Assembly: GCA_963666935.1 (NCBI GenBank)
Contig: OY762936.1
Location: forward strand, 744,001 to 808,000
Direction: 5' to 3'
Source: G963666935 sp963666935
GTDB lineage: Bacteria; Bacillota; Clostridia; Christensenellales; CAG-138
DNA length: 64,000 bases
The notes beneath the pieces are model-generated. The model was given only the letters and a program-made list of their open reading frames with translations. It searched no databases and was not told where the DNA came from. Positions within the stretch are counted from its first letter, which is position 1, and every line of letters starts with the position of its first letter. The translations under genes were made by a program, and so were the position numbers. This document shows, piece by piece, positions 35,323 to 48,354 of this stretch.

Positions 35323-35624
35323 AAAATCGTTTTTAGGCTCCGCTCCCTTGTTGCGCTGCTGGCATTGCCGATCCGCCGCAGCCACGGCCTTGCCGAGCGA
35401 GGAGAAAACCACAACTTATTATAAAAGCCGATCTATTGTTTGTCAATCGTTGCCGTTCGCAGGAAAAATCTGGATCACAATCTATACATACACCGCTTAA
35501 ATCGCTATAATATAAATACACAAAAAGCATGATTATAGGATTATCATCTTCATTTCAGGCTATAAAAGCATGGCTTTTTATTGAATAATCCAAGGATGCT
35601 GGGGTTCGTTGGAGGAATACGCTT

Positions 35625-36341
35625 ATGCATGAAAAACACAGGGAACGCCTGCGCCAGACCTATCGGGAGGTGGGCATTAAGGGTATGCACGAGCACCAGA
35701 TTCTGGAGCTTTTGTTGACATACGCGATTCCGGTGAAAGATACCAATGGAACCGCCCACAGGCTGATCGATAGGTTCGGGTGCCTAGAGAATGTGCTTCA
35801 TGCTGATGTCTATGAGCTGATGAAGCAGGACGGCGTGGGGGAAGTAACGGCGATCCTGCTCCATCTTGTTGGGCGGATTGGAGCAAGCATGAGAAATTCC
35901 CGCCCCCGGGGGAACCAGATTAACACGCCGGATGACGCGGTGAAATATTGTCGGTCGGTGATCGGCATAACAAATAAAGAAACGATGTATGTTATATCCA
36001 TGGACCGCACAAGGCGGGTGCTTCATTGCGATCAAATCAGCACTGGAACGCCCAGCGAAACCACGGTGTATCCGCGCCTGGTGGTGGAGTGCGCCGTCAG
36101 GCACGATGCGGAGAATATAATCCTCTGTCACAACCATCCCTCCGGCAACGTAAAGCCTTCCAAGGAAGACTATTTGGCCACAAAATCAATCTTGGCCGCG
36201 TTGGAACCAATCGGCATCATGTTGCATGACCATATCATCATCGGCGGAGACAATGCGTACAGCATGACGCGCAATGCGGTGCTGGAGGGCGGCGAAAGCG
36301 GAGAAGTCAGGGCCGTTGCGGCGGAAAGCGAAGGAAGTTAA
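35625..36341 (+). CDS. radC: RadC family JAB-domain protein
   Basis: A 238-residue protein. The N-terminal helix-hairpin-helix region (residues 1-85) is followed by an MPN+/JAB metalloprotease-like domain with HNHPSGNVKPSKED near residue 169, the zinc ligand motif of RadC proteins. TGGAGGAA precedes the ATG. RadC was once linked to DNA repair; its biochemical role remains unsettled. The phosphohexomutase gene begins at the base after its stop codon, so the two share a transcript. Confidence 0.93.
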   Translation: MHEKHRERLRQTYREVGIKGMHEHQILELLLTYAIPVKDTNGTAHRLIDRFGCLENVLHADVYELMKQDGVGEVTAILLHLVGRIGASMRNSRPRGNQINTPDDAVKYCRSVIGITNKETMYVISMDRTRRVLHCDQISTGTPSETTVYPRLVVECAVRHDAENIILCHNHPSGNVKPSKEDYLATKSILAALEPIGIMLHDHIIIGGDNAYSMTRNAVLEGGESGEVRAVAAESEGS

Positions 36342-38075
36342 ATGCAAAGTTATAAGGAAACTTATATTCGATGGGCCAATGAAAGCCGTCTGGAACCCGC
36401 GCTGCGGGAGGAACTAAAAACCATTGCGCATGATAACCGGGAGATCGAAGAGCGATTCTATACGGAGCTTGCCTTTGGTACGGCGGGGCTGCGGGGGATC
36501 CTGGGCGCCGGTACGAACCGCATGAACCTCCCCGTCGTCCGCCGCGCAACCCAGGGGCTCGCCGATTATCTGAATACGTTCGAGGGTGCTCGATCCCGGG
36601 GCGTGGCAATCGCCTTCGATTCCAGAAACAGGTCCGATGCGTTTGCGCTGGAGGCGGCTCTTGTGCTGGCGGGCAACGGAATCAAGGCCTATCTTTTCAG
36701 CACCCTCCATTCCGTGCCACAGCTTTCGTTTGCCGTACGGCATTTGAACTGCGTTGCCGGCATCGTCATCACCGCGAGCCACAATCCGCCGGAATACAAC
36801 GGATACAAGGTATATTGGGAGGATGGCGGGCAGGTGGGCCCCGAACAGGCGTCGGAGATTCTCAACTATATTCAGCTTGCCAATTACTTCAGCCAAGAAT
36901 CTTTGGATCGCGGTGAAGCGGAAAAGAAGGGGCTGCTGATCTCCATTGGGCCAGAGGTGGACGAGGCGTATTATCGCGCTGTGGAAACACAGCTTTTAAG
37001 CCCGGAGCTGCTCAAGGAAAAAGGGGGAGACGTCAGGCTCGTTTACACGCCCCTCCATGGCAGCGGATACGTGCCTGTGACCATGCTGCTTAAAAGAGTG
37101 GGGATCGGCCATGTGGAAGTTGTGCCGGAGCAGCAGGAGCCAAACGGCGATTTCCCAACGGTGACGGCGCCCAACCCGGAAGATCCCAAAGCCTTTGCGC
37201 TGGCATCGTTGCTGGCAGATCGGTGCGGAGCCGACGTGATTCTGGCAACCGATCCGGATGCAGACCGGCTGGGCGTGGCGGTTCGCAATCGGGAGGGCCG
37301 GTTCATTTTGCTTACGGGAAATCAGATTGGCAGCCTGCTGATCCATTACATCTTAAGCGTCAGGTCGCAGAAAAAAATGCTGCCCAAAGACGGCCTTGTA
37401 GTGAAGTCTATTGTCAGTACGCGGATGGCGGATGCCATCTGCGCCGCCTATGGGATTGAAATCCGGGAAGTGCTGACCGGGTTCCGCTTTATTTCCGAAC
37501 AGATCGTCGAATGCGAACGCACGGGGAAAAATTTTCTGTTTGGGTTTGAGGAGAGTTATGGATTTTTGGCTGGCAGCGCGTGTCGGGATAAGGATGCCAT
37601 CTGCAGCGCCATGCTAATGGCGGAAGCCTCAGTATATTACCGGGAACAGGGACAAACGCTGTACGACGTGCTGATGAACATGTACGAAAGGTATGAATAT
37701 TATAAGGAAGCGGTCAAATCCTATACGCTTAGTGGCAAAGCGGGAATCGAGAAGATCGAGGCTGCAATGGAGCGGCTTCGGGGCGGCTGGACGGAGGAGT
37801 TCGGCGGAATCCGGGTCCTGTACCGGGAGGATTTCAGCATGAGCGTCCGCCAAAGCCGGGATGGCGGCGAGGAGAGCATCGCGCTGCCCGCTTCCAACGT
37901 CCTGCGCTATTCTCTGGAGGGGGGCGGCTGGCTGTGCGTTCGGCCGTCGGGCACGGAGCCGAAACTGAAACTATACATCGGTGCAAACGCTCCGGATGAG
38001 AAATCTGTGGATTGTGTGCTGGAGAAAGTTCTAACGTGTGCGGATGGGCGGCTTGCGCGGCTCTTATATGGTTAA
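36342..38075 (+). CDS. Phosphoglucomutase/phosphomannomutase (alpha-D-phosphohexomutase)
   Basis: A 577-residue cytosolic enzyme interconverting hexose 1- and 6-phosphates. Four family sites are visible: phosphoserine loop TASHNPPEYNGYK near residue 143, metal-binding DPDADRLG near 304, sugar-binding GFEESYGF near 403 and phosphate-binding RPSGTEPK near 533. The length and HNPPEYNGYK wording match the Bacillota PgcA-type group. It starts directly at the radC stop and is followed by the rRNA promoter region. Confidence 0.92.
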   Translation: MQSYKETYIRWANESRLEPALREELKTIAHDNREIEERFYTELAFGTAGLRGILGAGTNRMNLPVVRRATQGLADYLNTFEGARSRGVAIAFDSRNRSDAFALEAALVLAGNGIKAYLFSTLHSVPQLSFAVRHLNCVAGIVITASHNPPEYNGYKVYWEDGGQVGPEQASEILNYIQLANYFSQESLDRGEAEKKGLLISIGPEVDEAYYRAVETQLLSPELLKEKGGDVRLVYTPLHGSGYVPVTMLLKRVGIGHVEVVPEQQEPNGDFPTVTAPNPEDPKAFALASLLADRCGADVILATDPDADRLGVAVRNREGRFILLTGNQIGSLLIHYILSVRSQKKMLPKDGLVVKSIVSTRMADAICAAYGIEIREVLTGFRFISEQIVECERTGKNFLFGFEESYGFLAGSACRDKDAICSAMLMAEASVYYREQGQTLYDVLMNMYERYEYYKEAVKSYTLSGKAGIEKIEAAMERLRGGWTEEFGGIRVLYREDFSMSVRQSRDGGEESIALPASNVLRYSLEGGGWLCVRPSGTEPKLKLYIGANAPDEKSVDCVLEKVLTCADGRLARLLYG

Positions 38076-38161
38076 GAAGAAGGACGTCCCACAAGATGTG
38101 GTGGAGATTTTTGGCAGGTAAAAACGGTGAAAAAACTGTATAAAAATCTTTTCAAAACGCC

Positions 38162-38190
38162 TTGACAAGGGTAGATTGATTTGGTAAGAT
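38162..38190 (+). promoter_or_regulatory. Promoter of the rRNA operon
   Basis: TTGACA (38162-38167), 17 bases, then TAAGAT (38185-38190). The leader from about 38197 to 38400 includes TTGAAAACTATATAGTGC, a sequence type that recurs before the 23S gene and probably takes part in processing stems. No protein gene is present between 38076 and 38400. Confidence 0.75.
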
Positions 38191-38400
38191 TAACGAGCTG
38201 TCGCAGAGACGGGGGGAAGCAAAAGCGGCGGAGAATGCACCTTGAAAACTATATAGTGCTAACGAAGAAGAAGAAACGCAAGTAATGAAGAGACAACCGA
38301 GCAGTACCGCCTAAAAGGGTACTGCGAAGGGAAGGGCCCGAGAGGGTCCGGCCAGAGAAGAAACGAGTAAGATATCCGAGAGGATATTTTAACAGGAATT

Positions 38401-39921
<1,521 letters not shown>

Positions 39922-40056
39922 GGGTGTAAAACCTAAAATAGGAGAGGTTGTCGCAAGGAAAGCGAAGTAAAGGAATCGGAAGCACTATATGGTTTTGAAG
40001 GTGCGAACCTTCAAAGGCAGGGTAGGAAGAAGTACTAACGTGCCACAACCAAATAA

Positions 40057-40132
40057 GGGGGTGTAGCTCAGTTGGGAGAGCGCCTGCCTTGCAAGCAGGA
40101 GGCCATCGGTTCGAACCCGTTCATCTCCACCA
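40057..40132 (+). tRNA. tRNA-Ala(TGC)
   Basis: A 76-base cloverleaf in the 16S-23S spacer. The anticodon stem CCTGC/GCAGG carries loop CTTGCAA (anticodon TGC). The acceptor GGGGGTG pairs with CATCTCC through two G-T wobbles; CCA is encoded. Confidence 0.95.
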
Positions 40133-40137
40133 AATGA

Positions 40138-40214
40138 GGGCTCATAGCTCAGTTGGTTAGAGCGCGCGCCTGATAAGCGCGAGGTCGGTGGTTCGAGTCC
40201 ACTTGAGCCCACCA
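40138..40214 (+). tRNA. tRNA-Ile(GAT)
   Basis: A 77-base cloverleaf five bases after tRNA-Ala. The acceptor GGGCTCA pairs with TGAGCCC, the anticodon loop CTGATAA gives GAT, and CCA is encoded. An Ala-Ile pair in the spacer is a common bacterial arrangement, though the order Ala then Ile is less usual than Ile then Ala. Confidence 0.95.
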
Positions 40215-40419
40215 GTTTTCACCGAGCGGCGGGGGAAGACGAAAGCAAGGAGCCGCAAGTGTACCTTGAAAACTGCATAGAGAAGAGTAAAATCGCGGAG
40301 AAAAAGAATTTGAAAAACAAAAAGCAGAGGGTAAGTGAACCATCTGCTACAATTTCAAAGGAAAAAGATAAAAAATAGAACTCATGCAATTGAAGAATTG
40401 TGTGTGCCTATTCTAACAA

Positions 40420-43425
<3,006 letters not shown>

Positions 43426-43482
43426 AAGCGAAAGAACTCTTTAATATGCAGTTTTCAAGGTATGCACAACATACCTCACCAT

Positions 43483-43597
43483 ACCGGTGGTTAAGCTAAG
43501 GGGTCCCACCTGTTCCCATCCCGAACACAGAAGTTAAGCCCTTACACACCGACAATACTTGGCTGGTGACGGCCCGGGAAGATAGGCAGCTGCCGGT
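43483..43597 (+). rRNA. 5S ribosomal RNA
   Basis: A 115-base gene with the conserved core CCCATCCCGAACACAGAAGTTAAG written at about 43515-43537. The ends ACCGG and CCGGT pair to form helix I. It lies about 58 bases after the 23S gene. Confidence 0.93.
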
Positions 43598-43606
43598 TCC
43601 ATTGAC

Positions 43607-43637
43607 AAAAGCACCCCATTTGGGGTGCTTTTGTTTT
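43607..43637 (+). terminator. rRNA operon terminator
   Basis: AAAAGCACCCCA (43607-43618) and TGGGGTGCTTTT (43621-43632) form a perfect stem followed by GTTTTG. It lies directly after 5S. Confidence 0.92.
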
Positions 43638-43807
43638 GTGCTGGCGCAGGGTTGGCTTCTCGGGCCGAGCGGCAGCCGGGGACTGGGCACGGGAACGGAG
43701 GCGAGCGCACAAGCCGGTGGCGAACGAGTGGATTATGGCGCGCCTCTCGCGCCGGAACTTCCTATTTTAGACGATCCAGTGAGACGGAAGGAGGTTTAGG
43801 AAGGCGT

Positions 43808-44030
43808 TCACGCCGACGAGAAATGGCCATACCAAACCGTAAGGGAAGACAAACAGCTAGCCGGTTCCATTGACTAAAAATACCCCGATGGGGGGAAGGT
43901 GTTGCTGATGGGCTGTTTTTTGGGGGTTGGGTTGCCGCTTGTCTTGCGTTGGCCTTGGTGTATCTTTTCGGGCCTGGACTCAAGAAGAGGGCTGGAAATG
44001 GGAACGGGGTGAGCGCACGGCTCCACCCGC
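43808..44030 (+). repeat. Diverged copy of the 5S 3' end and its downstream flank
   Basis: CACGCCGACG...GGGAAGACAAACAGCTAGCCGG at 43812-43866 matches the end of 5S (CACACCGACA...GGGAAGATAGGCAGCTGCCGG), and both are followed by TTCCATTGAC, AAAA and a C4/G4 hairpin. Further on, TGGGAACGGGGTGAGCGCAC near 43998 matches ACGGGAACGGAGGCGAGCGC near 43690. So a segment with the 5S tail, terminator and flank was duplicated in tandem and decayed. The region 43638-44120 holds no protein gene. Confidence 0.6.
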
Positions 44031-44120
44031 AGGCGGTGGGTAATCACGGTTGAAGCGCTTGTGAACCGCCTTGCGCTATGGTATAGTGTTCTTCGGAACT
44101 TGTAAAGATAGGGGCAAATC

Positions 44121-45080
44121 ATGGCAGATCAATCGAAAAGAACAGCTAATTGTAAAATTACCTCCAGCCTTAAAAACGGGTGGGCCGCGACGGATCAAAC
44201 AAAAAGAATTGCAGCGAGTTTGATGCTTCTTTGCGCCGGCGCCATATGGGGCGGCGGGTTTGTGGTGATGAAAAACGCATTGGAAAGTATGCCGACTAAC
44301 TATTTGCTGGCATTGCGGTTTTCCATCGGCGCCATTGGACTGGTTTATTTTTTATTCTCAAAAAAGCGTCCGCTGAATCGGAAAACTATACTGCGGGGAT
44401 TGATGTTGGGGGTGTTACTCTATTCCGCTTTTGCTGCGCAGACGTATGGTCTGATGTTTACCACCGCAGGGAACAATGCGCTGCTCACCGCCTTTTATGT
44501 GGTTATTGTTCCCTTTTTAATATGGGGCCTTAAGAAGCGGCGCCCGGAGCGGCGGATTTTTTTTGCGGCCGGGCTGATGCTCTTGGGAATTGGCCTACTC
44601 TCTATTCAATATAATTTTTCAATCAATATCGGCGACTTGCTAACCTTGCTTTGCGCCATCCTATATGCAGGGCACATTGTTTGTGTGGACAGGTTTTCGG
44701 GAGACTCGGATATCATGCAGCTCACGTGCCTGCAGCTTGCCTTTGCCGCAGTTCTGGCTTGGATTTTTGGGCTATGTTTTGAGAAATTCCCCGCACACTT
44801 CTCCCCGCAGATGTTGAGCGAGTTGGCCTATTGCGGCATTGGGGCGACTTTGATTGCGCTGACCATTATGAATGTGGGAATTAAATATGCAGCACCGGAA
44901 TATGCATCGCTCTTCATGAGCACGGAAGCTGGATTTGGATGCCTGTTTGGCGTGATTTTTCTTGGGGAAACGCTCAGCGGACGCATGTGGGCCGGATGCG
45001 CGCTGATTTTGCTGGCGTTGGTGGTATCACAAGTAGATGTTGATCGGATTGCGCGACACAAGGAGAGAGAGAGAGTATGA
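44121..45080 (+). CDS. EamA/DMT family transporter
   Basis: A 319-residue inner-membrane protein with ten predicted helices in two EamA repeats, the first beginning ASLMLLCAGAIWGGGFVVMK (about residue 33) and the second near residue 175. This drug/metabolite transporter superfamily moves amino acids, metabolites or drugs; no substrate can be named. Residues 1-30 are a hydrophilic tail. GATAGGGGC lies before the ATG. It overlaps the following DUF2461 gene by 4 bases. Confidence 0.88.
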   Translation: MADQSKRTANCKITSSLKNGWAATDQTKRIAASLMLLCAGAIWGGGFVVMKNALESMPTNYLLALRFSIGAIGLVYFLFSKKRPLNRKTILRGLMLGVLLYSAFAAQTYGLMFTTAGNNALLTAFYVVIVPFLIWGLKKRRPERRIFFAAGLMLLGIGLLSIQYNFSINIGDLLTLLCAILYAGHIVCVDRFSGDSDIMQLTCLQLAFAAVLAWIFGLCFEKFPAHFSPQMLSELAYCGIGATLIALTIMNVGIKYAAPEYASLFMSTEAGFGCLFGVIFLGETLSGRMWAGCALILLALVVSQVDVDRIARHKERERV

Positions 45081-45736
45081 ATCGTTTTAGTGGATTTACG
45101 CCGGAGACCTACACATTTTTGATGGAACTGGCGTTTAACAACAATAAGGCGTTCTTCAGTGCAAACCGGGAGCGGTATACGAAAGAGGTAAAGAAGCCCC
45201 TATGGGAGTTGGCCGAAATGCTTCTTCCTACCATGCTCTCCATCGACCCGAAGTTTAACCCAAGAATATCCAGCATTGTCTCCCGGATTAACAGGGACAC
45301 GCGTTACAGCAGGGACAAATCTCCCTACCGCAGCAACCTTTGGCTGGCATATCGATGGCCGGGGCAAAGTTTGAGCGAGAGCCTGTGCATGTACTTTGAG
45401 ATATCGCCGGAAGGATATGGATACGGGCTGGGGATGTACCACACCAATGCGCCTATGATGCAGAAGCTGCGAGAACATGCGGCGGCGGATCCAGCCGGAT
45501 TCGAGGCGCTACTTTATGCGCCATGTATGCAACGGTATGCTCCATCCGGCGAGGCATACAAACGTGACCGATTCGCGCTGCCAGACGCTATCAAGCCGTA
45601 CTTGAACCGCAAGAGCATCAGCTTTTGTTATGAAAATTCCTCGGTGCTGCCCACCATGCGGCCGGAACTATTTGACGAAGTCAAAAGCGCCATGCTGGAG
45701 TTGGCGCCTTTGTACCGATATATCGTGGGCGTATAA
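45077..45736 (+). CDS. DUF2461 (TIGR02453) family protein
   Basis: A 219-residue protein of unknown function. Family features are FTPETYTFLMELAFNNNKAF near the start, then RINRDTRYSRDKSPY and YFEISPEGYGYGLGMY. The family is widespread and has no established activity. It is translationally coupled to the EamA transporter through a 4-base overlap and has AGGAGAGAGAG upstream. A hairpin with AGCCCGGC/GCCGGGTTTT follows at 45791-45815 and probably ends the transcript. Confidence 0.88.
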   Translation: MNRFSGFTPETYTFLMELAFNNNKAFFSANRERYTKEVKKPLWELAEMLLPTMLSIDPKFNPRISSIVSRINRDTRYSRDKSPYRSNLWLAYRWPGQSLSESLCMYFEISPEGYGYGLGMYHTNAPMMQKLREHAAADPAGFEALLYAPCMQRYAPSGEAYKRDRFALPDAIKPYLNRKSISFCYENSSVLPTMRPELFDEVKSAMLELAPLYRYIVGV

Positions 45737-45790
45737 TCGAGGATGCAAAAGGAGGCCTCAACTGAGCTTCTTTCATCATTCGCATACGAA

Positions 45791-45816
45791 AGCCCGGCAG
45801 TTTAACGCCGGGTTTT
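45791..45816 (+). terminator. Terminator after the DUF2461 gene
   Basis: AGCCCGGC (45791-45798) pairs with GCCGGGTT (45807-45814), followed by a short T run. It lies 55 bases past the stop codon. Confidence 0.75.
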
Positions 45817-45980
45817 GTATGCCGACAGATTGAGAACCAAGGGAAAAGGACTTGAAAGCATGACATGCTGAGAAGATGAATGAAGATGATTAAACTTCAC
45901 GAATTGCCTTCGGAGTAAAGGTGGCATACTAAGCCTGCAAAAGGACAGCTTCTTTTGAATTTACTTTTGGAGGGATGAAT

Positions 45981-46247
45981 ATGGAAGAAAGATATTGCCA
46001 AAGCTGCGGCATGCCCATGGGAGATGGCGATGAACTGTATGGAACTGAAAAGGATGGTGGCAGAAGTGCCGATTATTGTATGAACTGCTATAGTAACGGC
46101 GAGTTTACCTCCGACCTTACCATGGCCGAAATGCTTAACCTCAGTATAAATGATGTGGGGGCAAATAATTCCGGACTCGCAGAAAACGGTGCCTATAATA
46201 TGATGAAGGAGCTTTTTCCGCAACTGAAACGATGGAGAAAGGATTGA
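45981..46247 (+). CDS. Putative zinc-ribbon protein (PF12674-type), copy 1
   Basis: An 88-residue protein opening with the motif YCQSCGMPMG, then YCMNCYSNGEF: two Cys pairs that form a zinc ribbon. The C-terminal half is helical (MMKELFPQLKRW). The start is at 45981, eight bases after GGAGGG; an ATG at 45975 is too close to that site. It is a close paralogue of the protein at 47532-47795, and even the 5' leader (TTTTGAATTTAC-TTTGGAGG) is shared. The function is unknown. Members are often encoded beside WYL/YafY regulators, as here. Confidence 0.85.
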   Translation: MEERYCQSCGMPMGDGDELYGTEKDGGRSADYCMNCYSNGEFTSDLTMAEMLNLSINDVGANNSGLAENGAYNMMKELFPQLKRWRKD

Positions 46248-46482
46248 GAGATTCAGGCATCCTGCGCAAGCTTGTGGCATATAGATGCGGGCGAGTGCGA
46301 AAGCGGGGCATGACGTTTCAATAAAAACGGATATAAAAAAGAGGCAAAAGAAACTGATGACTGTATTGCGCAGGGGTCAGTTTTTTTTACGATCAGTTAT
46401 AATTTTAGCTTTGCGATTGAGAGCGAAGTAGTTCAAAGTCATGGTCCGTCACGTTAGCCGGAGCCATTTTTCATTTACCACA
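46248..46482. other. Intergenic region with a weak terminator
   Basis: No coding potential is seen. AAACTGA (46347-46353) and TCAGTTT (46378-46384) flank a loop of about 24 bases and are followed by TTTTT, a possible terminator for the zinc-ribbon gene. Confidence 0.45.
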
Positions 46483-46508
46483 AAACCTGACATTTAGTTG
46501 TCTGGTTT
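46483..46508 (+). promoter_or_regulatory. 26-base inverted repeat, operator 1 of the WYL regulator
   Basis: Arms AAACCTGACA (46483-46492) and TGTCTGGTTT (46499-46508) are inverted with one mismatch. A -10-like TATACT lies 7 bases downstream (46515-46520). An equal-length repeat of the same pattern lies at 47441-47466. This position suggests autoregulation of the WYL gene. Confidence 0.7.
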
Positions 46509-46548
46509 ATATGGTATACTGGTGAAAAATAGAAAAGGCAAAACTGCA

Positions 46549-47448
46549 ATGAAAAATGACCGTTTGTTTCAAATGCTGTATATCCTGCTGGAAAAAGGAA
46601 GCGCGACGGCCCCAGAGCTGGCGGGGATTTTGGAGGTTTCGGTGCGCACGGTCTACCGGGACGTGGAGACTTTGTCTATGGCCGGGGTTCCGGTATATAC
46701 GGCGGCAGGCAAGGGCGGCGGCATTTCCCTGATGCCAGGCTATGCCTTCGGCAAGACCCTCCTCTCAGATGAGGAACAGAACCAAATTTTATTTGCCATC
46801 CAGAGCCTGCAGGCCGCAGGCCAGCGGATGGATACGCTGCTCTTTAAGCTGGGCGGCATGTTCCAAAAACAGAATACCAGCTGGATTGAGGTGGATTTCA
46901 CGCGATGGGGTTCCGGCCGGGTAGATCACGAGAGGTTTGAACTGCTCAAGACCGCCATTTTAGAAAAGCGGATCCTGCACATCTTCTACTGCGGTACGTC
47001 GGGTGAGATTTCCGAGCGGGATATTAAGCCCTTCCGGCTGATTTTTAAGGACAAAAACTGGTATTTGCAGGCATTTTGCCTAAAAGCTGAGGATTTCAGG
47101 CTGTTTAGGGTGAGCCGTATCTTGGAACCGCGGCTGACCGATGTGCGATTCAGCGAAACATTTGCCGATTCGCCATCCCCAAAAATGGGGCCGCCTTCCA
47201 TTTTTACAGAAATCAAGCTGTTGCTTTCTCCCGCCGTTGCCTTTCGCGCGTACGACGAGTTTGACCCGGGCAGCATTGAAAAACAGCCGGACGGCTCCAT
47301 GTTGGTGACGGTGAAATTTCCCATGGATGGGTGGGTTGTGGGGTATCTGCTCTCCTTTGGTACCGAAGTGGAAATTCTAGAGCCTGTAGAGTTGCGGGCG
47401 CAAATCGTCGCATACGCGAAAAAGATTTATGAGCACCATAAAACATGA
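46549..47448 (+). CDS. YafY-type transcriptional regulator (HTH_11 and WYL domains)
   Basis: A 299-residue protein. The N-terminal winged helix (residues 1-60) includes TAPELAGILEVSVRTVYRDVETL. The WYL domain lies at about 125-215, with the modified key motif NWYLQAFC, followed by a WCX-like C-terminal part. The start at 46549 was chosen for the AAAAGG upstream and the typical MKNDRLFQML beginning. The family senses ligands through the WYL fold. It lies between two zinc-ribbon paralogues, and 26-base inverted repeats flank it. Its own stop codon lies inside the second repeat. Confidence 0.9.
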   Translation: MKNDRLFQMLYILLEKGSATAPELAGILEVSVRTVYRDVETLSMAGVPVYTAAGKGGGISLMPGYAFGKTLLSDEEQNQILFAIQSLQAAGQRMDTLLFKLGGMFQKQNTSWIEVDFTRWGSGRVDHERFELLKTAILEKRILHIFYCGTSGEISERDIKPFRLIFKDKNWYLQAFCLKAEDFRLFRVSRILEPRLTDVRFSETFADSPSPKMGPPSIFTEIKLLLSPAVAFRAYDEFDPGSIEKQPDGSMLVTVKFPMDGWVVGYLLSFGTEVEILEPVELRAQIVAYAKKIYEHHKT

Positions 47449-47466
47449 CAAACTGTTGTCATGTTT
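47441..47466 (+). promoter_or_regulatory. 26-base inverted repeat, operator 2, before zinc-ribbon copy 2
   Basis: Arms AAACATGACAA (47441-47451) and TTGTCATGTTT (47456-47466) are perfect reverse complements with a 4-base spacer. TATGCT (47469-47474) may be the -10 box of the next gene. Total length and the outer AAAC...GTTT and inner TGACA...TGTC match the repeat at 46483. Confidence 0.75.
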
Positions 47467-47531
47467 AATATGCTAGGATGAAGCTACAAAAGGCAACGTT
47501 CCTTTTGAATTTACCTTTGGAGGAAATAAAC

Positions 47532-47795
47532 ATGGAAGAAAAATATTGCCAGAGCTGCGGCATGCCCATGGGGAATACCGACGAGATGTATGGGAGCGAA
47601 AAGGATGGCAGCAAGAGCGCCGACTACTGCAAGTACTGTTATGAAAACGGGGCGTTTACCGCCGACGTGGGCATGGAGGAAATGATCGACTACTGTGTGC
47701 GGCCCATGGTGGAAAACAATCCCGGAATGACGGAAACTGCTGCACGGGAGATGATGAAAAAGTTTTTTCCCATGCTCAAGCGCTGGAGGGCTTAA
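47532..47795 (+). CDS. Putative zinc-ribbon protein (PF12674-type), copy 2
   Basis: An 87-residue paralogue of the protein at 45981. It begins MEEKYCQSCGMPMGNTDEMY and continues YCKYCYENGAFTADVGMEEM, so both Cys pairs are kept; the end MMKKFFPMLKRWRA is also shared. TTTGGAGG lies 7-8 bases before the ATG. Its promoter region carries the WYL-linked inverted repeat, while copy 1 lacks it. The function is unknown; a small stress or metal-responsive protein is possible. Confidence 0.87.
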   Translation: MEEKYCQSCGMPMGNTDEMYGSEKDGSKSADYCKYCYENGAFTADVGMEEMIDYCVRPMVENNPGMTETAAREMMKKFFPMLKRWRA

Positions 47796-47866
47796 GCAAA
47801 GCTGACGAGGTGCAGGGTCCATCCTGCACCTCGATTCCGCGAAATTTATAGGATAAGGAGTGCATG

Positions 47867-48292
47867 ATGAAATGGAACGAACAATTTGCAAAGGACTGCC
47901 AGCCCGACCTTTTACAGATCAGCGCGCACATCGGCAGAGATTTATGGGCGAAGCTCTGTGCCTATTTGGAACAGACCTATGATGTGCAGCCGCGTATTGA
48001 ATACAGCCGATGTTTTTGTTCGCCCGGTTGGAATGTGAAATACAAAAAGGGGGGCCGCGCGCTGTGCACCCTTTATCCCAGAGAGGGCTTTTTTACCTGC
48101 CTGGTAACGGTGGGCGGTCGGGAAGCTGCACAAGCGGAGCTGACGCTGGGCGCCTGCACTGACTACGTCCAAAAGCTTTACTGGGAAGTAAAGCCTTTTA
48201 ACGGCGCACGCTGGCTGATGATCGACGTTACGGCGGAAGATATTCTGGAAGACGTAAAAAAGCTCATCGCCCTACGGATCAAGGCGAAATGA
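47867..48292 (+). CDS. DUF3788 family protein
   Basis: A 141-residue cytosolic protein with the DUF3788 pattern: PRIEYSRC, CSPGWNVKYKKGGRALCTLYP and the ending RWLMIDVTAEDILEDVKKLI. The function is unknown; the beta-sheet fold and conserved aromatic and basic residues suggest ligand binding. AAGGAG is six bases before the ATG at 47867, which is preferred over the ATG at 47864. Confidence 0.8.
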   Translation: MKWNEQFAKDCQPDLLQISAHIGRDLWAKLCAYLEQTYDVQPRIEYSRCFCSPGWNVKYKKGGRALCTLYPREGFFTCLVTVGGREAAQAELTLGACTDYVQKLYWEVKPFNGARWLMIDVTAEDILEDVKKLIALRIKAK

Positions 48293-48354
48293 AGCCTGAG
48301 GTTGTTTGGGATTAAAAAAGATTGTTGCATAGAAGCGGATGGGAGGGCTGTGCT

